A DNA stretch of 64,000 nt from Pseudocolwellia agarivorans (GTDB taxonomy: Bacteria > Pseudomonadota > Gammaproteobacteria > Enterobacterales > Alteromonadaceae), in the NCBI RefSeq assembly GCF_002000085.1, contig NZ_MUZU01000005.1:1-64000 (forward strand). The letters run 5' to 3'. The notes below the pieces were generated by a model. The model was not told the DNA's origin, did no database searches, and saw only the letters and a program-made list of their open reading frames with translations. Shown here one piece after another: positions 57,713 to 64,000 of this stretch. Made by a program: the position numbers and the translations under genes. Positions within the stretch are counted from its first letter, which is position 1. Every line of letters starts with the position of its first letter.

Positions 57713-59217
57713 TGGATAAGTTTAGAATAGATGGATTTAGAGATGATTCAGTCATCAATGGTATAGGCTCTTTGTTTCGGAGAACTGGTGGTTCTCTCTG
57801 GCGTATCAATTTATCCACTTCTCCTGTAAAAAGTGAGCGTTCGTATCTTACTTTGTCTCAATCTCCCATTATTGTGCGTCAACGGGTTTTAAATTCAAAA
57901 ACTGAAGTCAGCAAAAAAGGCTACTATAAATCTTTTACTATCAAAGATACTCATGGCTGGCAGGTTGCTAAGGTAAAAGATTGCCAAGTTATTAAACATC
58001 ATCGTAAAGCTGACGGTGAGCAGTATTGTTTTGTTTTTCAAATAGGTGATGGTACAACTGTTTACTTACCTCAATTTGAATTAGCTAGAGCATTATTTTT
58101 ACATGATGGCTACTTATCTCGAACGGCTATGACACCAGATGTGTTACAAGCTGAATTCGATGTAATAGTAAATAAGGACATAGGCATAGCAACAATTGAT
58201 GTAATGCCTAACTGTACTTATAAAGTTGACTATTATAATGAACCAAGCTGTAGGAGGTTACTTAGCTGGATATTGATAAATGATAACGTGCGTCGTTCGT
58301 ATGAAAGTATTGGTCGTTATCAACTTTTGGAAGGCGAAGAGCTTGGTAAATACAGAGTTTGGGACTTCAAGTTCGATCCACCATCTTTGGAAAATACACG
58401 TTTTTCAGTTAAAGGGTGGTTTGATCCTGATTTAAACTCAATGTTCGTGCATGAAATAGAGGGACTTGCTGACATACCAATTGACTTACCAGATAAAGTA
58501 CTATTTTCACATCCTAATTTTACTAAAGATGTCAGTGGTAAAGGTAATGGTGGATATGCCGCAGGAACAGAGCGACCACTTGAGCATAATATTAATGATG
58601 AAGCGAGTGCTAGTGCTGATAACAAGGTCGTAATAATAAAGCCTCCTAGCATTGCCATGTCATTTGATAAGGCTGTAGAAACGATAAAAGTAACTCAAAA
58701 AAGTCGTATTAGTCGAAGTGGTCACCTAGATGATCAAACTGACGATAGTCATTTGTATTTAAATAAATTTGAAAGCTATTTCAAAATGCTAGATTTGCTT
58801 AAAGATAATTACGGATGTAAATTAGTAGTTTACTCGTTACGAAAGTTACCTAAGGTTGCTCGCTGTACAAAACATATTCTGGCTACAGACGGTAATCCTA
58901 GGTGTGTGTCAGTGTCTTATATTGAAATTGATAATGGTGCATATTACCTGTTAGAAGTTGATACTTCAGATACAAATAAACCTTTGTCTACAAAAGCAAT
59001 TCAGGCCTCTGCGATAGAAAATATTGATGATTTCATAGAAAATGTTGAAAAGCAGCTGCTTAGAGGTTCTCTTTCGTGGCCTAAAGAGTATTTTGATAAT
59101 TTTGTAGGAAAAAATAATCACTTCGGAATATCTCATCAACAGTCAGATAAGAATGGAAGCTTAACGCAAGAAGATATTAATAACTGGGGTAAACGATTTT
59201 ATCAAAAACTCAGCTAA
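57712..59217 (+). CDS. tnsE: Target selector TnsE (conjugal plasmid / replication-fork targeting)
   Basis: In Tn7, TnsE uses the sliding clamp and DNA with recessed 3' ends to direct insertion into replicating and conjugating DNA. This copy has 501 residues (538 in Tn7), lies last in tnsABCDE and overlaps the tnsD stop by one base (TAATG). A central segment (about residues 275-320) is low-complexity and polar. The C-terminal half with DDSHLYLNKFESYFKMLDLL and YYLLEVDTSDTNKPLSTKAI is like the DNA-binding part of TnsE. Assignment rests on position and overall resemblance; I cannot mark the clamp-binding motif with confidence. Confidence 0.9.
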   Translation: MDKFRIDGFRDDSVINGIGSLFRRTGGSLWRINLSTSPVKSERSYLTLSQSPIIVRQRVLNSKTEVSKKGYYKSFTIKDTHGWQVAKVKDCQVIKHHRKADGEQYCFVFQIGDGTTVYLPQFELARALFLHDGYLSRTAMTPDVLQAEFDVIVNKDIGIATIDVMPNCTYKVDYYNEPSCRRLLSWILINDNVRRSYESIGRYQLLEGEELGKYRVWDFKFDPPSLENTRFSVKGWFDPDLNSMFVHEIEGLADIPIDLPDKVLFSHPNFTKDVSGKGNGGYAAGTERPLEHNINDEASASADNKVVIIKPPSIAMSFDKAVETIKVTQKSRISRSGHLDDQTDDSHLYLNKFESYFKMLDLLKDNYGCKLVVYSLRKLPKVARCTKHILATDGNPRCVSVSYIEIDNGAYYLLEVDTSDTNKPLSTKAIQASAIENIDDFIENVEKQLLRGSLSWPKEYFDNFVGKNNHFGISHQQSDKNGSLTQEDINNWGKRFYQKLS

Positions 59218-59218
59218 C

Positions 59219-59251
59219 CTCATAAATATGGTGAATAATATGAGCTTTTTT
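59219..59251 (+). terminator. Weak terminator-like hairpin after tnsE
   Basis: Six-bp stem CTCATA (59219-59224) / TATGAG (59239-59244) followed by CT6. It has a long AT-rich loop, so it would be weak. It marks the boundary between the transposition genes and the cargo. Confidence 0.4.
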
Positions 59252-59259
59252 ATTAAGTA

Positions 59260-59348
59260 TTGAAGTTTATTCTTGAATACAGGTATTATGATGATGGATT
59301 TTTAGCTTGGTATATTAAGGAATAATCTTCAGAGATAAGGTATATTAA
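59260..59348 (+). promoter_or_regulatory. Putative cargo promoter with direct repeats
   Basis: A -35-like TTGAAG (59260-59265), 18-bp spacer and -10-like TATTAT (59284-59289) lie upstream of the GHKL gene. Just downstream are two direct 10-bp repeats GGTATATTAA at 59309-59318 and 59339-59348, exactly 30 bp apart (about three helical turns), which may be operator half-sites. The promoter call is weak because of the AT content; the repeats are exact. Confidence 0.35.
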
Positions 59349-59414
59349 ATTTAGAAAAATTAATATCTTGGTAGCAAAGCATCTCTAGTCGATAGAAAGG
59401 AATAAATAATTAAA

Positions 59415-61961
59415 ATGAAAGAAATCCCCTTTAAAGTATCAGCTCGTGCTGCTCGATTAATTGGTGCAGAAAATATTGCCAATGCTGAAAGCGCAGTTAT
59501 AGAGTTGATAAAAAACTCATATGATGCTGATGCTGAAACTTGCCTTGTTTATTTTGAACATGTTTTTAATGAAATCCCTTCCTGCTTTACTGAGCAAGAG
59601 TTTGAATACCTTTGTACTTCTCCCGCTTTCGATGATTTTTCATGCCACTTCAAGGCTTTACCAAAAAAAAATTATGAAATAGAAATAATATTAACTGACA
59701 AAGACATAAAGTTAGGGCTTACAAAAAATGAGCTGTATGAATCATTAGTCAGCTGGTTAAGCAATCTCTGTCGGATTTGGATTGTTGACGATGGCCACGG
59801 AATGAATGAAAAAACCATTGAAGACAATTGGATGACAATTGGCACAAATAACAAAGAGAAATCACCAATTACTAAAAAGTTTGAAAGGATAAAATCCGGA
59901 GCTAAAGGGCTTGGTAGATTTGCTCTTGATAAGTTGGGTGCCCTATCAAGTGTCTATATCTGTCCAGATTTAGAGTATTATCAGCTAAATAAAGAAAACT
60001 CAACGATGGAGTGGTATAACACATGGGAAAGTTTTCTAGAAGAGGGCCAAACACTTGATAATGTTAAGGCTCATCTTGGTTACGGTGAATTAGATGGGTT
60101 ATTTCATTTAAATTATCTACCAAATGAAATTTTCATAAATGAATTAGACTTAAAATTTGAGAATCATGGCGTAATTATTTGCTGTGATTACAATAAAGAA
60201 AATTGGCATAAAGAAAGACAAAAGAGACTCAGTGACAGCCTAGAAACTCTTATTCCTCCAACAGAGAAGGATAATTTTTCTTTATTTTTTGTTTCAAATA
60301 AATTTAGTGATCTTAATAAAAAAGTATCGTCCGCAGTAAATACAAATTACGATTACAAGGTTAATGCGAGGTTAAACGATGATCATTCTATTATTATAGA
60401 AATAGATCGAAATGAATTTGAAGTATCAGAGTTTCCTGAAGAGTTTTATCAATCAGAAAAATTTAAAAATTTAGATACGACGGTAGATGATTTCAAAAAA
60501 GGTATAAAGGTTCACAAATTAACCCTCAAAAACCTCTTTCCAAAAATTGATGAGTTTGAATCAATTGGTGGTCTTTCGCTTAGCTTTTACTTTTCTAAGC
60601 AAGGAAGTCCAGGTGCACCTGATCGCGATAAATTTTTGTATAAATCATATGATTTTGCTACGAGAAAAAGTTGGGCAGAGACTTTTGGTGGTATTAGAAT
60701 TTTTAGGGATAACTTTCGGGTTAGGCCATATGGTGAACCAGGCTCGGCGAAAGATTGGCTTGGGTTAGGTGATAGATCTGCAAGTAGCCCAGCAGGTATT
60801 GGTAAACCTGAAGGTGGTTGGAGGGTGAGGCCAAACCAGATATCAGGCGTTGTGAATATATCAAGAGTTAAAAATCCAAAATTAGCAGACAAATCAAGTC
60901 GTGAGGGGATACAGGAAAACGATGAATTTGCGCAATTTAAATCTGTAATAATAAAAATAGTAGAAATTTTTGAAAATGATCGTGCAGAAATTGGTGCTGA
61001 ACTTAAAGCTATTTATGACCGTAAAAATGCGGACGCTCTCAAAGAAGAGCAAGCAAATGCACTTTCTAAGCAGTTATTAAAAGTTCCAAATCGTGGAAAT
61101 AGTAATACTAGCACAAAAGAAACAACTCCAGAACAAGATAACTTAAAGCTTCTAGCCTCTCAATATGAGAAGAAAAAAGAACAACTAGAGGAGTTAATGG
61201 AAGAACAAAAAATTCTAAGAAGTTTGGCTACGATAGGAACGATTAGCTCATCGTTTAGTCATGACCTGAAACTTCTACATGGAAAGCTAATAAAGAGATT
61301 TATTCCTGTTCAAAAAGTTTTAGAGTTAAATTATCAATACTCCATTGATAATAACCTTCAATTTACAGAAGACTTACATGACTCATTGGAACGTGTTGAG
61401 ATGTTCAAAAACCAAGATAGCTCTATGAAAGATTGGATAAATTTCTCACTCTTAGGTGTCAAAAAAGATAAAAGAAGAAGGCGTAAAGTTTATTTCGAAC
61501 AATATTTTAAACAATTGAAAAAAGTGTGGGCAAAAAAGTTTGAAGATAGAGATGTAGTCTTCGATATTGATGAAATATCCCATGAGTCAGCTTTAAAGTG
61601 CTTTGAAATTGACCTAGATTGTATCTTTAACAACTTAGTCGTGAATAGCGTGGAGGCCTTTTCTCAAAAAGACGCTCCTCCAACAAGAATAATCAAGATA
61701 AAAATAAAAAGTAGCGATAAGGATATTATTATATTTTATTCGGATTCAGGACCTGGCTTGTCAAAAGATATCGTCAATCCACAACGTATTTTTCAATGTT
61801 TTTTCACTACAAAGGTAAATGAACATAGTGGAGAAGATGAAGGGACTGGTATTGGAATGTGGATGGTTAAAAGCACCATCAACGAATATAGAGGAAGCAC
61901 AAAGCTGCTACTAGATAAAAGTGGATTTGGATTAGAAATAAAAATTCCAAAAAATATATAA
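59415..61961 (+). CDS. Two-module GHKL ATPase / histidine-kinase-like protein
   Basis: An 848-residue cytosolic protein with no signal or membrane segment. N-terminal GHKL module of the MORC/Hsp90/MutL type (about 1-180): N-box AVIELIKNSYDADAE (Glu30, Asn34), G1 WIVDDGHGM and G2 SGAKGLGRFALDKLG. A long middle region (180-560) has no family I can name; it contains SSREGIQENDEF at 494-505. A charged coiled coil (about 575-603) leads into an H-box-like SLATIGTISSSFSHDLK with His616 where kinases carry the phosphoacceptor. The C-terminal kinase-type module (about 690-848) has N-box CIFNNLVVNSVEAF, G1 YSDSGPGL, F-box FQCFFTTK and G2 DEGTGIGMWMV. It is first in an operon with a receiver protein and an HNH nuclease. 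Family members are often annotated just as ATP-binding protein; a sensor kinase of a defence system is my inference. Confidence 0.88.
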   Translation: MKEIPFKVSARAARLIGAENIANAESAVIELIKNSYDADAETCLVYFEHVFNEIPSCFTEQEFEYLCTSPAFDDFSCHFKALPKKNYEIEIILTDKDIKLGLTKNELYESLVSWLSNLCRIWIVDDGHGMNEKTIEDNWMTIGTNNKEKSPITKKFERIKSGAKGLGRFALDKLGALSSVYICPDLEYYQLNKENSTMEWYNTWESFLEEGQTLDNVKAHLGYGELDGLFHLNYLPNEIFINELDLKFENHGVIICCDYNKENWHKERQKRLSDSLETLIPPTEKDNFSLFFVSNKFSDLNKKVSSAVNTNYDYKVNARLNDDHSIIIEIDRNEFEVSEFPEEFYQSEKFKNLDTTVDDFKKGIKVHKLTLKNLFPKIDEFESIGGLSLSFYFSKQGSPGAPDRDKFLYKSYDFATRKSWAETFGGIRIFRDNFRVRPYGEPGSAKDWLGLGDRSASSPAGIGKPEGGWRVRPNQISGVVNISRVKNPKLADKSSREGIQENDEFAQFKSVIIKIVEIFENDRAEIGAELKAIYDRKNADALKEEQANALSKQLLKVPNRGNSNTSTKETTPEQDNLKLLASQYEKKKEQLEELMEEQKILRSLATIGTISSSFSHDLKLLHGKLIKRFIPVQKVLELNYQYSIDNNLQFTEDLHDSLERVEMFKNQDSSMKDWINFSLLGVKKDKRRRRKVYFEQYFKQLKKVWAKKFEDRDVVFDIDEISHESALKCFEIDLDCIFNNLVVNSVEAFSQKDAPPTRIIKIKIKSSDKDIIIFYSDSGPGLSKDIVNPQRIFQCFFTTKVNEHSGEDEGTGIGMWMVKSTINEYRGSTKLLLDKSGFGLEIKIPKNI

Positions 61962-61970
61962 AGGAAGAAA

Positions 61971-62624
61971 ATGAATTCTAAGTTTAAAGTGGTCTACGTT
62001 GATGAAGATCCGGATGCCCGAAAAGAATTTGAACTAAATTTTGTAAATAAAGAAATGTGTGATCTTGTGATTGTTCACCCTAAATTTCAACTTGATGAAA
62101 TGGTAGATTTTATCATAGAAGAAGGTCCAGAAGCCGTAGTTTCAGATTTTCGGTTGAAAGACAAAGAGCCGAGTGTAACATACGATGGGGTTGATTTAGT
62201 TAAAAAACTGAAAAGTATTAAAACAAAACTTCCTTGCTTCGTCTTAACAAGTTATGAGGGTGAAGCAATCAACGTCGCTTTAGATGTGAACTGGATTCAC
62301 GATAAAGAAGAAATTCATGAAGATGAGAATGATAGGCCTGTATTTAGTCAGAAAGTTCTTCAACAAATTCATGTGAACAGGGGGTTGTTGGATAACTTAC
62401 TTAATAAGCAACAAGAACTATTTAATAAACTACAGCAAAGTCAATTAACAGCCGAAGAAGAACGAGAACTAGTCGAGTTAAGTAATGAGATAGAGTTGTT
62501 CATTTTTGACGATAAGAAGATTCCAAATGAAATAAAATCTTACGACGGCTTAGCTAAATTAGACTCTTTGATTAAGTTGTCAGATCAGCTTTTAAAAGAA
62601 ATAGATAAAAACATCGTAAAGTAG
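61971..62624 (+). CDS. Receiver-domain protein without DNA-binding output domain
   Basis: A 217-residue protein. Residues 4-135 form a CheY-like receiver: acidic pair Asp11/Asp13 (VVYVDEDPDA), phospho-acceptor Asp59 (VVSDFRLKD), Thr93 (FVLTSYEG) and Lys112 (IHDKEEI). All five functional positions are kept. The rest (about 136-217) is charged and helical, with a probable coiled coil (LLDNLLNKQQELFNKLQQSQ), and has no helix-turn-helix, so it probably works by protein contact rather than as a transcription factor. The start has AAGGA at good spacing nine bases after the GHKL gene, and the HNH gene follows 12 bp later. The kinase-like neighbour is its obvious partner and the nuclease its likely target. 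Confidence 0.88.
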   Translation: MNSKFKVVYVDEDPDARKEFELNFVNKEMCDLVIVHPKFQLDEMVDFIIEEGPEAVVSDFRLKDKEPSVTYDGVDLVKKLKSIKTKLPCFVLTSYEGEAINVALDVNWIHDKEEIHEDENDRPVFSQKVLQQIHVNRGLLDNLLNKQQELFNKLQQSQLTAEEERELVELSNEIELFIFDDKKIPNEIKSYDGLAKLDSLIKLSDQLLKEIDKNIVK

Positions 62625-62636
62625 AAAGGACTCTTT

Positions 62637-63218
62637 ATGTTATTAAGACGGATAGTTCCTCAACGACGGGATGAAATTAAGCAATATGCATCACATAGAA
62701 GTTACAAACCCTATCTAAGAGAAGATTTCAATAAACGCTGTGGTTATTGTGATGCCGATGATAAATTTTTAGGAGCAAGCGCTGCGTTTCATGTAGATCA
62801 TTTTGCCCCTCAAAGGTTTGAAGAGCGGAAGACCGATTATACTAATCTAATATACTCTTGTCGCTACTGTAATGGTTCAAAATCTGATTATTGGCCATCA
62901 GATTGCTCCCAAACTTCAGTTTTAAAAGAAGAAGGTGTGATTGATCCTTGTGAAGCTAAATACGATGAACACTTAGCTAGAAATGAGAAAGGTTACATTT
63001 ATCCACTGACAAACTTAGGCGGGTTTATACACAAACTTTTGAAATTAGGGTTAACACGGCATAGTGTTTTGTGGAAGCTTCAGCATATAGAATCAAATTT
63101 AGATAAGATGGACACCCAGATAGAGGAGCTATCAACAGAACAGTTAAAGATATATCAACTTTTGTCTTCTGAATATCGAAATTTGATCTCCTATATTTGC
63201 GAATATGGAAATAAATAA
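62637..63218 (+). CDS. HNH endonuclease
   Basis: A 193-residue protein. The HNH beta-beta-alpha-metal core spans residues 34-84: zinc-knuckle pair Cys35/Cys38 (RCGYCDA), FHVDHFAPQ with His52, Asp54 and His55, DYTNLIYSC with Asn70, and the second pair Cys75/Cys78 (CRYCNGSKSD). The layout resembles HNH proteins in defence systems (for example the PtuB/TIGR02646 group) but I cannot assign it to one. The C-terminal ~80 residues are helical and may bind partners. The start has AAGGA six bases upstream; the gene closes the GHKL-receiver-HNH operon. Confidence 0.88.
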   Translation: MLLRRIVPQRRDEIKQYASHRSYKPYLREDFNKRCGYCDADDKFLGASAAFHVDHFAPQRFEERKTDYTNLIYSCRYCNGSKSDYWPSDCSQTSVLKEEGVIDPCEAKYDEHLARNEKGYIYPLTNLGGFIHKLLKLGLTRHSVLWKLQHIESNLDKMDTQIEELSTEQLKIYQLLSSEYRNLISYICEYGNK

Positions 63219-63450
63219 AGTGTAACGTTTATTATATACCTACTCTACTATCATTATAGGTGAATTAGAGTATTTTGACTTCGATGTAAGTGTTTTAGAG
63301 CTTAGTTGTGGCTGAGATTTGTTATTCAAGCCTTTGAAGTGGAGAATATTGAAGAAAGTATGTCTAAAAAAATCTTAAATTTTTATTTACCTGCAGACAA
63401 CACCCCCACAATTACTGTAGTATCTAAACAATACATCAACGGTTGTTTTA

Positions 63451-63470
63451 TCAAACAAATACTTGTTTGA
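63451..63470. repeat. Perfect palindrome upstream of the methyltransferase gene
   Basis: TCAAACAA-ATAC-TTGTTTGA: two perfect 8-bp arms around four bases, 28 bp upstream of the methyltransferase start. Position and symmetry suit an operator for a dimeric repressor, such as a restriction-modification controller protein, or autoregulation by the methyltransferase. The rest of 63219-63497 shows no supported gene. Confidence 0.55.
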
Positions 63471-63497
63471 ATAATGAGCTCAAGGATTTAATACAAA

Positions 63498-64000
63498 GTG
63501 AGTAAAAAGAGCGGCTCTTATTACACTCCAGAAAATTTAGCTAATTTTATAGTTAAGTACGTGCAGGAAAATAACTTTTTCTCCAATAAACCTATTCATA
63601 TTCTAGAACCTAGTTGTGGTGGTGGGGCTTTTCTGAAAGCTATCAGTCAGTATTTCTCTGAAAAAAACATATTTATTGATGCGATTGATTTTGATACTTG
63701 TGCGATAGAAAAAACAAGGAAAGTAGTTAGTACGCTTCACGGTGAATATACAGTCACTAAAGCCGATTATCTAAATTGGAGTGCTAATACTGACAAGAGG
63801 TATGATTTAGTCATTGGTAACCCTCCTTATATTTCTAAAAAGCTTTTAACAGAAGATCAAAAAGAAAGTTGTAAAAATATACATGCCAAGAATGGTGATT
63901 TTGGTACTGAAATTCATAACATATGGACTTCATTTTTATGTGATGGAGTAGAAAAGCTTACCTCTGATGGAACATTAGCTTTTGTTTTACCAGCAGAGAT
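63498..64000 (+). CDS. N6-adenine DNA methyltransferase (partial, runs out of window)
   Basis: The first 167 codons of a SAM-dependent DNA methyltransferase. Motif X is GSYYTPENLANFIV (residues 6-19), motif I ILEPSCGGGAFL (35-46) and catalytic motif IV VIGNPPYIS (NPPY at 108-111). The order X-I-IV with NPPY is that of Eco57I/type IIG-like and type I HsdM-like N6-adenine enzymes. The start is read as GTG at 63498 because the frame and motif X begin there; an AAGGA lies about 14 bases upstream. It has the same direction as the HNH operon but is 279 bp away, with a palindrome between. Whether it is a stand-alone or restriction-linked enzyme, or part of a larger defence island, depends on sequence beyond the window. 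Confidence 0.9.
   Translation, partial: MSKKSGSYYTPENLANFIVKYVQENNFFSNKPIHILEPSCGGGAFLKAISQYFSEKNIFIDAIDFDTCAIEKTRKVVSTLHGEYTVTKADYLNWSANTDKRYDLVIGNPPYISKKLLTEDQKESCKNIHAKNGDFGTEIHNIWTSFLCDGVEKLTSDGTLAFVLPAE

Larger units (their letters stand above)
51524..64000 (+). mobile_element. Tn7-like transposon (right end, TnsABCDE and first cargo; left end outside window)
   Basis: The element starts with TGTG at 51524, 25 bp after glmS. It has three TnsB-like repeats, then tnsA, tnsB, tnsC, tnsD and tnsE in the Tn7 order and direction (tnsA nearest to glmS), then cargo genes. At least 12.5 kb is inside the window. With TnsD and TnsE both present, it is expected to use the attTn7 site by TnsABC+D and conjugal plasmids or replicating DNA by TnsABC+E. 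No CRISPR array or Cas genes are seen. Cargo identified so far is a GHKL-ATPase/receiver/HNH operon and a DNA methyltransferase. Confidence 0.95.

Noticed and set aside
59415-63218. Septu, Detocs or a MutL/gyrase-type system
   Set aside because: Septu's ATPase is of the ABC type and not GHKL. Detocs has a TPR-kinase and a nucleosidase effector. The large protein lacks TOPRIM and MutL C-terminal motifs. Resemblance is limited to single domains.
63360-63470. 36-codon frame (starts MSKKILNFYL) between the HNH and methyltransferase genes
   Set aside because: It is very short, has no clear ribosome-binding site, ends within the palindrome and resembles nothing I know. A remnant or controller fragment cannot be excluded.
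51524-64000. CRISPR-associated (CAST-type) transposon
   Set aside because: TnsA, TnsD and TnsE are all present, the element sits at glmS, and no Cas gene or repeat-spacer array is visible in the window.

Overview
The window looks like chromosomal DNA of an AT-rich marine gammaproteobacterium of the Alteromonadales, most likely Colwelliaceae (Colwellia/Thalassotalea-like). This is inferred from gene content, gene order and protein style; no database search was possible. It carries the replication-origin neighbourhood of the chromosome (gyrB-recF-dnaN-dnaA / rpmH-rnpA-yidD-yidC-mnmE-mioC / oriC / mnmG-rsmG-parA-parB-atpIBEFHAGDC-glmU-glmS) and ends in a mobile element.

Layout. 1-45 is the 5' end of a 16S rRNA gene running leftward out of the window. 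About 750 bases of leader with two tandem rRNA promoters follow. 0.8-10.6 kb is housekeeping: a gamma-carbonic-anhydrase-like protein, aroE, ompW, dgkA, hemF, tsaC, purEK, a zinc-ribbon protein, smg, dprA and a LysM protein, nearly all leftward. 10.7-15 kb is the rightward def-fmt-rsmB-trkA operon. 15-24.2 kb is leftward trkH, yigZ, pepQ, slt and glyQS, with tusA rightward. 24.5-30.5 kb is gyrB-recF-dnaN-dnaA, with two perfect parS sites inside recF. 31-35.4 kb is the rpmH-to-mioC block. 35.4-35.8 kb is oriC, with DnaA boxes and ten GATC sites. 35.8-51.5 kb holds mnmG, rsmG, parAB, the complete ATP synthase operon, glmU, a DeoR-family regulator and glmS.

A Tn7-like transposon starts 25 bp after the glmS stop codon, at the classical attTn7 position. 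Its right end has a TGTG terminus and three abutting 20-bp repeats that look like TnsB sites. It encodes a full TnsABCDE set. TnsA keeps the catalytic residues at the same numbers as Tn7 TnsA, TnsB keeps its DDE triad, TnsC has Walker motifs, and TnsD has the CCCH zinc finger that recognises glmS. A terminator-like hairpin with the tnsA ribosome-binding site in its 3' arm sits between the right end and tnsA. It could shield the tns operon from glmS read-through.

The cargo begins after tnsE and is cut by the window end. The most interesting part is a tight three-gene operon at 59.4-63.2 kb. It encodes an 848-residue protein with two GHKL ATPase modules (an N-terminal MORC/Hsp90-like one and a C-terminal histidine-kinase-like one preceded by an H-box), a receiver-domain protein without a DNA-binding domain, and an HNH nuclease. 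I infer a phosphorelay-controlled nuclease, plausibly an anti-phage or anti-plasmid system, and I do not recognise it as a named system. A partial N6-adenine DNA methyltransferase gene follows and runs out of the window. The left transposon end is not in the window.
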